NCBI GenBank assembly: GCA_902363135.1
Contig: CABIZF010000010.1
Coordinates: forward strand, 1 to 64,000
Source of the DNA: Lachnospiraceae bacterium
Lineage (GTDB): Bacteria > Bacillota > Clostridia > Lachnospirales > Lachnospiraceae
Reading direction: 5' to 3'
Length of the DNA stretch: 64,000 bases
The position numbers and the translations under genes were made by a program. This document shows, piece by piece, positions 7,548 through 16,176 of this stretch. Below the pieces are notes generated by a model. That model was not told the DNA's origin and did no database searches. It worked only from the letters and a program-made list of their open reading frames with translations. Every line of letters begins with the position of its first letter. The stretch's first letter is position 1.

Positions 7548-8528
7548 TTATTTATTTGCGTTATCAGCATCAATTACAGATTGAATCTGCTTCATCAAAG
7601 CATCATAATTTTCCTGATTATCAATTCCACCGAGCATCGGATCGCCTACAATATTACCGTTTCTGTCGACGAGTATTGTTGTAGGGAATGCCATAATATC
7701 GGAAGCATATTTGCCCGCATCTGAGGCAGAATCAATGGACAGATTGCGGTATTTGGCACCCTGGCTTTCAAGAACTGCCGCAGCTTCTTTTATAGCGGCT
7801 TCGTTTCCATCGAAGGTTTCTGTGTTGATACCTACGACTTCACCGCCCATTGATTTGATTGTATCGTTTAATTCATTAAGCTTAGATAACTCGGCAACAC
7901 AAGGCTTGCAGCCGGTAAACCAGAAATTGACGACAGTTACTGCATTTCCGGAAAACAGGCTTTCATCGACAGAATTACCATCAAAATCCTGGCCGGAGAA
8001 ATTACGGAAGGGAGAGGCATCCTCGGAATTGTTTTCCTGGTCGGTGTTATCTGATGCCGTATCTTCTTTTGCCATTTCTGCTATCTGTTCCTCAATTTTT
8101 CGTATTGCTTCAATATCATCCGTAAGTGTTTTCAGCTCGTCCTCTGTAAAGGAGTCCTTGTTTGATTCGACGGTGCCAGCCAGATAATCCGCATAATTTC
8201 CGCTTGGATCAGCCGTGCTTTTATTCATCATGCCAAATACCTTGTTCCATACATCTGCATGATCTGCAAAAAGCTGGTTTTCCTGCTGATATAAATCGTC
8301 CAGTTTTGTGCTGGAGGTATCTGTAGATTCAGTGCCGGCTTCCGCCTGGACATCCTGAGGCTTTTCAGTGCTGACTTCCGTCTGGACATCCTGGGGCTTT
8401 TCAGTGCCGGCTTCTGTCTGGATATCCTGAGGTTTTTCTGTGCTTACGGTATCTTTTCCGCCGCATGCCGTAAGCATGAATGCTGTGCAGAGTGCAAAAA
8501 CAGAAATAAGTGTTTTTTTGGCTTTCAT
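7548..8528 (-). CDS. TlpA-like thioredoxin lipoprotein with N-terminal helical module
   Basis: A 326-residue lipoprotein. A signal peptide ends in lipobox LTAC, so C22 would be lipidated. Residues 28-68 hold three or more copies of a STEKPQDVQTE-type linker repeat. Residues about 76-153 form a helical module (HADVWNKV, then FTEDELKTLTDDIEAI) homologous to the repeats of the secreted protein at 1668-2423. The C-terminal domain (170-326) is a TlpA/ResA-type thioredoxin fold with active site C207-KP-C210 and the cis-Pro region FPTTILVD. It would reduce or oxidise extracytoplasmic thiols. Upstream on the same strand is a membrane polyferredoxin, which could supply electrons because no CcdA/DsbD is present. 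AAAGGAG lies before the ATG. Confidence 0.88.
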   Translation of the reverse strand: MKAKKTLISVFALCTAFMLTACGGKDTVSTEKPQDIQTEAGTEKPQDVQTEVSTEKPQDVQAEAGTESTDTSSTKLDDLYQQENQLFADHADVWNKVFGMMNKSTADPSGNYADYLAGTVESNKDSFTEDELKTLTDDIEAIRKIEEQIAEMAKEDTASDNTDQENNSEDASPFRNFSGQDFDGNSVDESLFSGNAVTVVNFWFTGCKPCVAELSKLNELNDTIKSMGGEVVGINTETFDGNEAAIKEAAAVLESQGAKYRNLSIDSASDAGKYASDIMAFPTTILVDRNGNIVGDPMLGGIDNQENYDALMKQIQSVIDADNANK

Positions 8529-8575
8529 AAATAATTACTCCTTTAAATATAATAAGATTAATAGTTACCTGCTGG

Positions 8576-9481
8576 TTATTGCCGGTTGCTGATGTCCTTT
8601 TTTTCACATGATTTTCCAAGAAACTGGTAATGGATTGCATCTTTAGGACAGGCCTTTATGCAGGCTCCACATCGTATGCATTCCGGATGATTTGGAGTTT
8701 TGCATACATCAATATCCATTTTACATGCCTTTGAACATTGGTTACATCCGACACATTTACTGTTTTCGATCTTGATATTAAGAAAGCTGACCTTATTAAA
8801 TAATGAGTAGATCGCTCCGAGAGGACAGATCCATTTACAGAAGGGTCTGTAAAATAAAATACTTAACACAACAACTGTAATCAAAATAAGTAATTTAAAT
8901 GAAAAAAGCTTTCCAAGTGCAGACCGTATAGCGGCATTTCCAAGTGAGAGCGGTATAGCTCCCTCCAAAACGCCTTGTGGACAAATATATTTACAGAAGA
9001 ACGGGTCGCCCATTCCTATAGAGTTCGTTACAAGCATCGGCAGAAGTATAACGAAAACAATAAGGATGATATATTTCAGGTATCTTAGCGGCTTCAGCCT
9101 GGCTGTGGAAAATTTTTTTCCGGGAATTTTATGAAGTAAATCCTGAAACCATCCAAAGGGACACAAAAAACCACATATAAATCTTCCAAGTGTCACACCG
9201 AGTAAAATAAAAAAACCGGTTATATAGTATGAAAATTTAAATTTGGATGATCCGACAACCGCCTGAAAGGCACCAATGGGACATGCTCCGGTCGCAGCAG
9301 GGCAGGAATAACAGTTCAATCCTGGTACACATACTGTTTTAGCGTTGCCCTGGTATATTTTGCCCTTAAATAAATTAGGAATATGAATATTGGTAAGCAG
9401 CGTGGCGACTGCCTGTACCCATCCACGTATGCCGGCTGTTTTTTTTGACAGTAATTTCTTTTTCTTATCCAATTCCGACAC
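8576..9481 (-). CDS. Membrane 4Fe-4S polyferredoxin (NapH-like)
   Basis: A 301-residue integral membrane iron-sulfur protein. About four to five hydrophobic segments carry extra Cys motifs: NCYSCP with C67, CGFLCP, CKYICP and CKWICP. The C-terminus has two ferredoxin-type clusters starting CVGCNQCSKAC (from C243) and CIRCGACIKACP (from C268). NapH/CcoG relatives pass electrons across or along the membrane. Position between the CXXC miniprotein and the TlpA-like lipoprotein suggests it feeds electrons to extracytoplasmic thiol chemistry; that link is inference. The GTG at 9481 lies very close to GGAG, so TTG at 9472 (10 bases from GGAG) may be the true start. It overlaps the preceding gene by 17 bases. 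Confidence 0.87.
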   Translation of the reverse strand: MSELDKKKKLLSKKTAGIRGWVQAVATLLTNIHIPNLFKGKIYQGNAKTVCVPGLNCYSCPAATGACPIGAFQAVVGSSKFKFSYYITGFFILLGVTLGRFICGFLCPFGWFQDLLHKIPGKKFSTARLKPLRYLKYIILIVFVILLPMLVTNSIGMGDPFFCKYICPQGVLEGAIPLSLGNAAIRSALGKLFSFKLLILITVVVLSILFYRPFCKWICPLGAIYSLFNKVSFLNIKIENSKCVGCNQCSKACKMDIDVCKTPNHPECIRCGACIKACPKDAIHYQFLGKSCEKKDISNRQ

Positions 9482-9605
9482 ACTCCAGACATAATTTTAT
9501 AGCTTTACCAAGCACGGTAGCTGCTTCCCCTCTGATTGCACCATAGCTAATCATAGTTATACCTGTGATGAGCAAAGCAATTTGAGATATTTTTTTGCAC
9601 TTCAA
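9465..9605 (-). CDS. CD1871A-type CXXC miniprotein
   Basis: A 46-residue protein with one hydrophobic segment (about 7-23) and C-terminal CLECVGIG. This matches the short CD1871A family defined by a C-x-x-C near the end, typically encoded beside TlpA-like and 4Fe-4S membrane proteins in Clostridia. The start is TTG at 9605, set by GGGGG 10 bases upstream on the minus strand. Upstream ATG choices would read through this ribosome binding site. It is the first gene of the minus-strand redox operon and overlaps the polyferredoxin gene. Function is unknown; the Cys pair suggests electron or thiol transfer at the membrane. Confidence 0.75.
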   Translation of the reverse strand: MKCKKISQIALLITGITMISYGAIRGEAATVLGKAIKLCLECVGIG

Positions 9606-9637
9606 GATATTGTTACCCCCTTCGTTTGTTGTCTTTG

Positions 9638-9666
9638 TTGACCGGCTGACTTTGGTATTATACAAT
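9638..9666 (+). promoter_or_regulatory. Sigma-A-type promoter for the two-component pair
   Basis: TTGACC (9638-9643) and TACAAT (9661-9666) are separated by exactly 17 bases, 40 bases before the response regulator start. It lies in the roughly 100-base divergent gap, so regulation could affect both directions. Confidence 0.65.
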
Positions 9667-9705
9667 AGCTGGTGTAAAATTATTGTTAAGAGGCTGGTGA
9701 AAGAA

Positions 9706-10386
9706 TTGAGATTATTAATAGTTGAAGATGAGAAACAAATCTGTGATACGGTTGCGAAAAGTCTGTATGCTGTCGGATATGAGGTGGATACGTGCTATGA
9801 TGGAGGGGAAGCACTTGAATATATCCTGACGGAGAATTATGATCTGGTTGTTCTGGATCTGAATCTGCCTGGCATGGACGGGATGGAAATTCTAAAGGAA
9901 CTCAGACAGAGCAATGAGGAGACAAAGGTTCTTATCCTATCTGCAAGAGGGCAGATTGCGGATAAGGTTGAAGCATTGGATGCGGGGGCAAATGATTATA
10001 TGGAAAAGCCCTTCCATCTGCAGGAGCTTGAGGCGCGTATCAGAAGCCTGACAAGAAGAAAATTTGTGCAGAAGGATGTATGTCTGGAAAGCGGCGAGAT
10101 AAAGTTTGATACGATAAAACGTGAGGCATATGCAAAAGGGGAAAAGGTATCCCTGACAAGAAAAGAAAACGGCATTTTGGAATATCTGCTTCTTAATCTG
10201 GGCCGACCGGTAAGCCAGGAGGAATTGATGGAGCACGTCTGGGATGCATCCGTGGATAGCTTTAGTGGAGCCATCAGAGTACATATGTCTTCGCTTAGAA
10301 GAAAGCTGAAGGCTGTGCTCGGATATGATCCGATTTTGAACAAGGTGGGAGAGGGATATAAAATACGGGAGGGGTCTGACAGATGA
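9706..10386 (+). CDS. OmpR/PhoB-family response regulator
   Basis: A 226-residue regulator. The receiver has E7/D8, phospho-acceptor D51 in VVLDLNLPGMDG, a Ser in ILSARG and Lys in MEKPF. The winged-helix DNA-binding domain covers about 125-222 and ends KVGEGYKI. Start TTG 9706 is chosen because homologous regulators begin at (M)RLLIVEDE; GTG 9697 is an alternative and the ribosome binding site (AAGAGG) is weak. It overlaps the kinase by ATGA. It faces the TlpA/polyferredoxin operon, which is its most likely target. Confidence 0.9.
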   Translation: MRLLIVEDEKQICDTVAKSLYAVGYEVDTCYDGGEALEYILTENYDLVVLDLNLPGMDGMEILKELRQSNEETKVLILSARGQIADKVEALDAGANDYMEKPFHLQELEARIRSLTRRKFVQKDVCLESGEIKFDTIKREAYAKGEKVSLTRKENGILEYLLLNLGRPVSQEELMEHVWDASVDSFSGAIRVHMSSLRRKLKAVLGYDPILNKVGEGYKIREGSDR

Positions 10387-11531
10387 AAAAAATGTCGCTG
10401 CAGTGGAGACTTACCTGTATCATTACCTTGTATATTGCGATTATATGTGGATGCCTGACGATGCTTGTCTATAGGAATGGTGTGTATTATATTGATTCGC
10501 TGCAAGAGGCTGTGGATGCCCAGGGAGATGATAAAGCGGACGATTCAGATGAAATATACATCAGCATTCCGGATGATAAATGGGATGAGTTCGCAAATGA
10601 TTTTTCTGTTCAGGTGTACAATAATAAGGCAGACTACAGAAAAAACAGTTTGATCATTTCGGCCTTATTGGCTTTCCTCGGTGGAGTAGTCACATATTTC
10701 ATAAGTGGACATGCACTCAAACCAATCCGTGAGTTTTCAGAGAAAATTGAAGAGGTACAGGCACAAAATCTGGCGGATTCACAAATAGAAGAAAACACGG
10801 TGAAGGAACTGAACCAGCTTAGTGTTTCGTATAACAAGATGCTGGAACGTCTTTCGGATGCATTTGAGGTACAGAGACAATTCACTGCGAATGCAGCACA
10901 TGAGCTTCGAACTCCGCTGGCTTTAATACAGGTACAGCTGGATTTATATAATTCCACCCGGCATCCGGGTAATGATGTCGACACATTACAGACAATAAGG
11001 ATGGTTACGGAACAGAACGGCAGACTCAGTAAAATGGTCAAGACCCTTCTCGATATGAGCGAGCTTCAGACGGTTGGACGGGATGAAAAAATTATAGTGG
11101 ATGCGCTTGTTGATGAGGTATTGGCAGACCTGGAACCTCTTGCACAGGAAAAGAGTATAAAGCTTATTGGAAAATGTAAGGCTGCAACGATGGTTGGAAG
11201 TGATATCCTTATTTACAGGCTGGTATACAATCTTGTTGAGAATGCTATAAAATATAATCATTTGGGCGGACAGGTTACAGTGACTGCATATCAGAAGGAA
11301 AAACAGGTCTACCTGTCAGTAGCGGATACTGGAAGCGGAATTCCTGAGGAACTAAGAGAGCGTGTGTTTGAACCGTTCTTCCGTGTGGACAAGTCCAGAA
11401 GCCGGGAGCTTGGCGGTGTAGGACTTGGACTTGCCCTGGTTCGTGAAATCGTGCGAGTACATGATGGCAGTATTACAGTTAAGTCCAATCCGTCCGGAGG
11501 GACGATTTTTGAGGTGCTATTCACTCAGTGA
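10383..11531 (+). CDS. Membrane sensor histidine kinase with HAMP domain
   Basis: A 382-residue kinase. TM1 is about 10-30 and TM2 88-108, with a short acidic extracytoplasmic loop of about 57 residues. A HAMP linker follows (about 108-162), then AAHELRTPL with phospho-acceptor H173. The catalytic domain shows NLVENAIKYN, ADTGSGIPEE and GGVGLGLALV. It forms a coupled pair with the preceding regulator. The loop lacks Cys, so direct thiol sensing is unlikely; it may sense a partner such as the divergently encoded lipoprotein. Confidence 0.92.
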   Translation: MKKMSLQWRLTCIITLYIAIICGCLTMLVYRNGVYYIDSLQEAVDAQGDDKADDSDEIYISIPDDKWDEFANDFSVQVYNNKADYRKNSLIISALLAFLGGVVTYFISGHALKPIREFSEKIEEVQAQNLADSQIEENTVKELNQLSVSYNKMLERLSDAFEVQRQFTANAAHELRTPLALIQVQLDLYNSTRHPGNDVDTLQTIRMVTEQNGRLSKMVKTLLDMSELQTVGRDEKIIVDALVDEVLADLEPLAQEKSIKLIGKCKAATMVGSDILIYRLVYNLVENAIKYNHLGGQVTVTAYQKEKQVYLSVADTGSGIPEELRERVFEPFFRVDKSRSRELGGVGLGLALVREIVRVHDGSITVKSNPSGGTIFEVLFTQ

Positions 11532-11540
11532 GCCTGTAAG

Positions 11541-11562
11541 CAGCGAAACGGATTGCGAATAT
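11541..11562. repeat. Short copy of dispersed repeat
   Basis: Core AGCGAAACGGATTGCGAATA matches the complement of 4871-4890 at 19 of 20 positions and resembles 15066-15082. The rest of the 352-base gap to nrdD (11532-11883) holds no gene; its distal part carries the NrdR-type boxes. Confidence 0.5.
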
Positions 11563-11813
11563 CTGCCCGACCCGAATCAGGCAAGAACTCTGCAGGCAGA
11601 CAATAATTGAGAGAATGAAATAAGACAATCAGAAAAACGGGTCATATAATAAGTAAATTATACCATAGACTACCTTAAAATTTGTCAAGACGCAGGGCCA
11701 AAATCAGAGATAGAATTTTACACATGGAAATGAAGTGCGTTTTGTAGGCATTTCACAAATCCGAAATACCCCCTTCCTTTTTACAGGTAAGTGTAGTATC
11801 ATAGCTCTTGCGG

Positions 11814-11860
11814 ACACTGAATATAGTGTTTTGCAAATGAATAACAACTATATATTGTAT
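11814..11860. promoter_or_regulatory. Two NrdR-type boxes upstream of nrdD
   Basis: Box 1 (11814-11829) ACACTGAATATAGTGT agrees with the NrdR consensus ACACWATATATWGTGT at 14 of 16 positions. Box 2 (11845-11860) CAACTATATATTGTAT agrees at 13 of 16. Their starts are 31 bases apart, about three helical turns, the spacing known for cooperative NrdR binding. They lie 54-100 bases before the nrdD start, supporting repression by NrdR, whose gene is not in this window. Confidence 0.8.
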
Positions 11861-11913
11861 ATATATTAAGACAAATTCAGACAATGAGGACAGTAAAGGG
11901 AGAGGAAGACGTC

Positions 11914-14127
11914 ATGGAGAACACAATCAAAACCCGCGTAATCAAACGAAATGGTGAGGAGGTAAGCTTTGACCTGACTAAAATTGTGAATGCGATTCGC
12001 AAGGCAAATCAGGAGGTGGATCAGCTTCATCGGATGAATGAATATCAGATTATTGCGATTGCTGAGAAGATTGCCCAGCAGGCGGAGAGCGCGATGCATG
12101 CCGTTAACGTCGAGGATATTCAGGACATGGTCGAGACTGGCATTATGGAGATGCGCGGCTATGAGGTTGCGCAGAAGTATGTGCGTTACCGCTACAAACG
12201 TGAGCTGACCAGAAAGTCAAATACGACTGACAATGGGATTTTGGCTCTGATTGACCATCTGAACGAGGAAGTAAAACAGGAGAATTCCAATAAAAATCCG
12301 GTGATCAATTCCACGCAGCGTGACTATATGGCAGGCGAGGTCAGCAAGGATCTTGCACGCCGTGTGCTGCTGCCGGAAGAGATCATCCGCGCCCATGAGG
12401 AGGGAATCATTCACTTCCATGACATGGATTATTATGCCCAAAAAGAGCATAATTGCGACCTGATTGACCTGGAAGATATGCTTCAGAACGGGACAGTCAT
12501 TAGCGAGACGATGATCGAGAAGCCGCACAGTTTTTTCACTGCCTGTAATGTGACGACACAGATCGTTGCACAGGTGGCCTCCAATCAGTACGGCGGGCAG
12601 TCTTTTACACTTTCTCATCTGGCACCGTTTGTGGATGTGAGCCGGAAAAAGCTGCGCAACAGTGTCATTGAAGAAAGAAAGGAAGCCGGCGAACCGTTGG
12701 ACGATGCGGTGATCGACAAGATCACAGAGCATCGGTTAAAAGAGGAAATTAAGAACGGAATCCAGACGATCCAGTATCAGCTGATTACCCTAATGACCTG
12801 TAACGGACAGGCACCGTTTGTGACCGTGTTTATGTATCTGGACGAGGTTCCGAAGGGACGGACGCAGGATGATCTGGCGATGATCATTCAGGAGGTGCTT
12901 CGCCAGAGAATGCAGGGTGTTAAAAATGAAAAAGGCGTGTGGATCACCCCGGCTTTTCCGAAGCTGATCTATGTGCTGGACGAGGATAATATCACTGAGG
13001 ATTCCAAATACTGGTATTTGACGGAGCTGGCGGCGAAGTGTACAGCGAAGAGAATGGTTCCGGATTATATTTCGGCCAAGATCATGCGAGAGCTGAAAAA
13101 GGGCGAGGTCTATCCGTGCATGGGTTGCCGTTCGTTCCTGACTGTAGAAGACTCACAGATGAAGCCGGACGGATCTCACAAATTCTATGGGCGGTTCAAT
13201 CAGGGAGTAGTCACGATCAATCTGGTCGATGTGGCCTGTTCCGCTGAGGGTGATATGGAGAAATTCTGGAAAATTCTGGATGAGCGTCTGGAACTCTGTC
13301 ATCGCGGTCTGCGCTGCCGGCATGAGCGGCTGCTCGGCACGATTTCGGATGTGGCACCGATTCTCTGGCAGAATGGTGCGCTGGCACGTCTGAAGAAGGG
13401 AGAGAAGATTGATAAGCTGCTGTACAATGGCTATTCCACCATCTCTCTTGGATATGCCGGACTTTATGAAATGTGTGTGCGGATGACCGGGAAGTCCCAT
13501 ACAGATCCGGAGGCGAGGCCGTTTGCCCTTGCAGTTATGCAGCATTTAAATGATAAATGTGCAGAGTGGAGGGCTGCGGAGAATATTAGTTATTCCGTCT
13601 ATGGCACTCCGATGGAGTCTACGACCTATCGGTTTGCAAAATGCCTGCAGCGCCGCTTTGGTATCATTAAGGGCGTAACGGATAAGAACTACATTACAAA
13701 TAGCTATCACGTACATGTGACAGAAGAGATTGATGCGTTCAGCAAGCTGAAGTTTGAGTCGGACTTCCAGAAGCTGTCTCCGGGTGGAGCAGTAAGCTAT
13801 GTAGAGGTGCCGAATATGCAGAATAATATTCCGGCGGTACTCTCAGTCATGAAATTTATCTATGAAAATATCATGTATGCGGAGCTGAATACAAAGAGTG
13901 ATTACTGCGAGGCTTGCGGCTACGACGGTGAGATTAAGATTGTCGAAGATGAGAGCGGAAAGCTCGTATGGGAATGCCCAAACTGTGGCAACCGTGACCA
14001 GAATCGTCTCTCTGTTGCGCGGCGGACCTGTGGTTACATCGGTACACAGTTCTGGAATCAGGGCCGAACACAGGAAATCCGTGATCGGGTGCTGCATGTT
14101 TCCAGCCATACCTTTTCTCAGGATTGA
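11914..14127 (+). CDS. nrdD: Anaerobic ribonucleoside-triphosphate reductase (class III)
   Basis: A 737-residue class III reductase making deoxynucleotides without oxygen. The N-terminus is an ATP-cone (about 4-95) for allosteric control. The large barrel domain includes C-x-GCRSFL-type substrate-site Cys. A zinc site is formed by CEACG and CPNCG near residues 669-693. The glycyl-radical motif RRTCGYIGTQFWNQGRT places the radical at G707. Start 11914 is chosen because GGGAGAGG lies about 9 bases upstream; the frame also opens at 11884 without a ribosome binding site. The activase nrdG follows after 158 bases, and NrdR-type boxes lie upstream. Confidence 0.97.
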   Translation: MENTIKTRVIKRNGEEVSFDLTKIVNAIRKANQEVDQLHRMNEYQIIAIAEKIAQQAESAMHAVNVEDIQDMVETGIMEMRGYEVAQKYVRYRYKRELTRKSNTTDNGILALIDHLNEEVKQENSNKNPVINSTQRDYMAGEVSKDLARRVLLPEEIIRAHEEGIIHFHDMDYYAQKEHNCDLIDLEDMLQNGTVISETMIEKPHSFFTACNVTTQIVAQVASNQYGGQSFTLSHLAPFVDVSRKKLRNSVIEERKEAGEPLDDAVIDKITEHRLKEEIKNGIQTIQYQLITLMTCNGQAPFVTVFMYLDEVPKGRTQDDLAMIIQEVLRQRMQGVKNEKGVWITPAFPKLIYVLDEDNITEDSKYWYLTELAAKCTAKRMVPDYISAKIMRELKKGEVYPCMGCRSFLTVEDSQMKPDGSHKFYGRFNQGVVTINLVDVACSAEGDMEKFWKILDERLELCHRGLRCRHERLLGTISDVAPILWQNGALARLKKGEKIDKLLYNGYSTISLGYAGLYEMCVRMTGKSHTDPEARPFALAVMQHLNDKCAEWRAAENISYSVYGTPMESTTYRFAKCLQRRFGIIKGVTDKNYITNSYHVHVTEEIDAFSKLKFESDFQKLSPGGAVSYVEVPNMQNNIPAVLSVMKFIYENIMYAELNTKSDYCEACGYDGEIKIVEDESGKLVWECPNCGNRDQNRLSVARRTCGYIGTQFWNQGRTQEIRDRVLHVSSHTFSQD

Positions 14128-14162
14128 GGTATGTCGCGTTTTACCGCAGAACAGGCATCCCC

Positions 14163-14258
14163 GGCTTCAAGTGCGTAGATCACTAAGCGGTGGGTCAGGA
14201 GGATGCATATCAATTATCAATGCATAAGGTCTGGTCGTTGCAGACCATGCCTTATGTG
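14163..14258. repeat. Hairpin repeat and second stem-loop between nrdD and nrdG
   Basis: Bases 14164-14189 match 6864-6889 at 23 of 26 positions and keep the GCTT/AAGC and GTG/CAC pairing. A second stem-loop (CATAAG with CTTATG, about 14223-14256) follows, just upstream of nrdG. There is no T-run, so partial processing or RNA stabilisation is as likely as termination. Confidence 0.5.
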
Positions 14259-14285
14259 CGATAAGAAGGAATTTGGGAGGATATC

Positions 14286-14816
14286 ATGCACGTAGGAGAA
14301 GTGATGACTGCAGATGTCGCAAACGGCGAGGGAATGAGAGTCAGCGTGTTTGTCTCCGGATGCCGCAATCACTGTAAGGGATGCTTTCAGCCGCAGACAT
14401 GGGATTTTAACTATGGCAGGGAATATACGCCGGAGATAGAGCAGTTCATTATTGATGAGCTGTCAAAGTCTTATTACGACGGAATCACAATCCTGGGCGG
14501 TGACCCAATGGAGCCGGAAAATCAGGAACCGGTATTGCGGCTGCTTCGCAGAATCAAGAAGGAGCTTCCGGATAAAAACGTCTGGGTTTATACCGGATAC
14601 GTATACGATCGGGATCTTGTGCCGGGCGGGAAACGCTTTGTCGATGGTGTGACAAGAGAACTGCTGGAATCCATCGATATTCTCATTGATGGCCGGTTCG
14701 TGGAGGAGTTGAAAAATCTGATGCTGAACTTCAGAGGATCCGGCAATCAGAGAATCATCAAAATGAAAGAAACACTCGAGACCGGAAAGGTCGTCTTATC
14801 AGAACTGAATAACTGA
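14286..14816 (+). CDS. nrdG: Anaerobic ribonucleotide reductase activating protein
   Basis: A 176-residue radical-SAM activase that installs the glycyl radical on NrdD. The iron-sulfur motif C26-RNH-C30-KG-C33 binds the 4Fe-4S cluster, and ILGGDPM is the SAM-binding GGD-type segment. Length is slightly above the usual 155-175. GGGAGG precedes the ATG by 6 bases. It is the second gene of the nrdD-nrdG unit and ends just before a strong hairpin. Confidence 0.96.
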   Translation: MHVGEVMTADVANGEGMRVSVFVSGCRNHCKGCFQPQTWDFNYGREYTPEIEQFIIDELSKSYYDGITILGGDPMEPENQEPVLRLLRRIKKELPDKNVWVYTGYVYDRDLVPGGKRFVDGVTRELLESIDILIDGRFVEELKNLMLNFRGSGNQRIIKMKETLETGKVVLSELNN

Positions 14817-14829
14817 AATTTGATAAAAA

Positions 14830-14855
14830 AAGAGACCCGGATCTACGGGTCTCTT
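14830..14855. terminator. Bidirectional terminator between nrdG and tRNA-Ala
   Basis: A 10-bp perfect stem (AAGAGACCCG and complement) with a 6-base loop. On the minus strand it is followed by a run of T (complement of 14825-14830), so it ends the tRNA transcript well and probably also nrdG. Confidence 0.85.
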
Positions 14856-14872
14856 CTGTTTATGAAATACTA

Positions 14873-14945
14873 TGGACCTGATGAGATTCGAACTCACGAC
14901 CCCTACAATGCGAATGTAGTGCGCTCCCAACTGCGCTACAAGCCC
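14873..14945 (-). tRNA. tRNA-Ala (anticodon CGC)
   Basis: The minus strand folds as a 73-base cloverleaf. The acceptor stem GGGCTTG/CAGGTCC contains the G3-U70 wobble pair that defines alanine tRNA. The anticodon stem-loop CTACA-TTCGCAT-TGTAG gives anticodon CGC for codon GCG. The T arm has GTTCGAATC. The discriminator is A73, and CCA is not encoded. It stands alone between nrdG and the sugar kinase gene. Confidence 0.93.
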
Positions 14946-15147
14946 ATGCTTTACAGCGAAACCAGTTTAGCACAAAATAGCAGAAAATGGAAGGGAAAAT
15001 TAAAAAAAAGAGAAAAAACTTTCGCCATATCGGTTTTAGTGTTAAACTGAAAGCATTCAGCAGTGAAGCGGATTGTGAACAGCTCCTGGTATGTGGGAAA
15101 TGCTGTGGTTCATAGTATCAAAAGCAACGATGAAGGAGGAAGAATGG

Positions 15148-16167
15148 ATGAAGGCGGTAACATTTGGAGAAATTATGCTGCGGCTGAAGACGCCGGAATA
15201 TTTGCGGATTGTGCAGTCAAACAGTTTTGAGGCGAGCTACGGGGGAGCGGAGGCAAATGTAGCTGTCTCGCTTGCAATGCTGGGCGATCAGGTATCGTTT
15301 GTGACGAAGGTTCCGACCGGTCCGGTCGGACAGGCAGCGATCAATGAAGTGCGTCGGTTTGGTGTAGATACGAAAGAGGTCGTGCGGGGCGGTGAGCGTC
15401 TTGGCATTTACTTTTTTGAAAAAGGGACAAATATCCGGCCGACGAATGTCGTATACGATCGGAAATACAGCGCAATGTCGCAGTGTGATCCGTCTGATTT
15501 TGACTGGGAGAAGATTCTTGGAGATGCGGATATTTTTTATTTTTCCGGTGTGACGGCGGCAATCAGTGATGCAACAGCGGAAACGCTGAAGCAGGCACTT
15601 GACTATTGCAGAGCGCATGGGATTGAGGTAATCTGTGACCTGAATTACAGAGGAAAACTGTGGAGCACGGAAAAGGCGCAGAAGGTGATGGGGGAACTGA
15701 TGCAGTACGTGACTTTCTGCATTGCGAACGACGAGGATTTTGAAGCGACACTCGGGATTCCGGCCTATGACGGTGACATGGAGCACGGTATCGATCAGAT
15801 CAATTCCTATAAGGCTGGCATGAAGGAGATTGTGGATCGATATCCGGCCTGTAAAGCAGTAGCCAGTGTGCTGCGCAATCTGCACTCGGCAGAGGATGGA
15901 GAATGGATGGGCATTTATCTGAAAGACGGCATCTATTATGAAAGTCCAATTCATACCGTGCATAGCCTGGAAGCGGTAGGTGCAGGGGATGCGTTTGCCG
16001 GAGGACTGCTGCATGCGTATATGAATGGATATGAACCGCAGGAGCTGATCGATTTTTCAATTGCGGCGAGTGTGCTGAAGCTGATGATTCAGCGGGATTT
16101 TAATATGGTGACAGAAGCGGATGTTCGCGGTGTGATGAAGGCAGCCGGGACGAATCTGCAGCGATAG
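15148..16167 (+). CDS. kdgK: 2-dehydro-3-deoxygluconokinase-type PfkB sugar kinase
   Basis: A 339-residue PfkB/ribokinase-family kinase. Features include the N-terminal YGGAEANVAVSLAMLG segment and the C-terminal signature AVGAGDAFAGG with the catalytic Asp. The overall pattern (FGEIMLRL at the start, RDFNMV near the end) best fits KdgK enzymes that phosphorylate 2-keto-3-deoxygluconate from pectin or uronate breakdown. Start 15148 follows AAGGAGGA at 7 bases. The TetM/NYN gene begins 10 bases after its stop, so the two are likely co-transcribed, an unexpected pairing. Another ribokinase-type substrate cannot be excluded. Confidence 0.85.
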   Translation: MKAVTFGEIMLRLKTPEYLRIVQSNSFEASYGGAEANVAVSLAMLGDQVSFVTKVPTGPVGQAAINEVRRFGVDTKEVVRGGERLGIYFFEKGTNIRPTNVVYDRKYSAMSQCDPSDFDWEKILGDADIFYFSGVTAAISDATAETLKQALDYCRAHGIEVICDLNYRGKLWSTEKAQKVMGELMQYVTFCIANDEDFEATLGIPAYDGDMEHGIDQINSYKAGMKEIVDRYPACKAVASVLRNLHSAEDGEWMGIYLKDGIYYESPIHTVHSLEAVGAGDAFAGGLLHAYMNGYEPQELIDFSIAASVLKLMIQRDFNMVTEADVRGVMKAAGTNLQR

Positions 16168-16176
16168 GAGAAGCAG

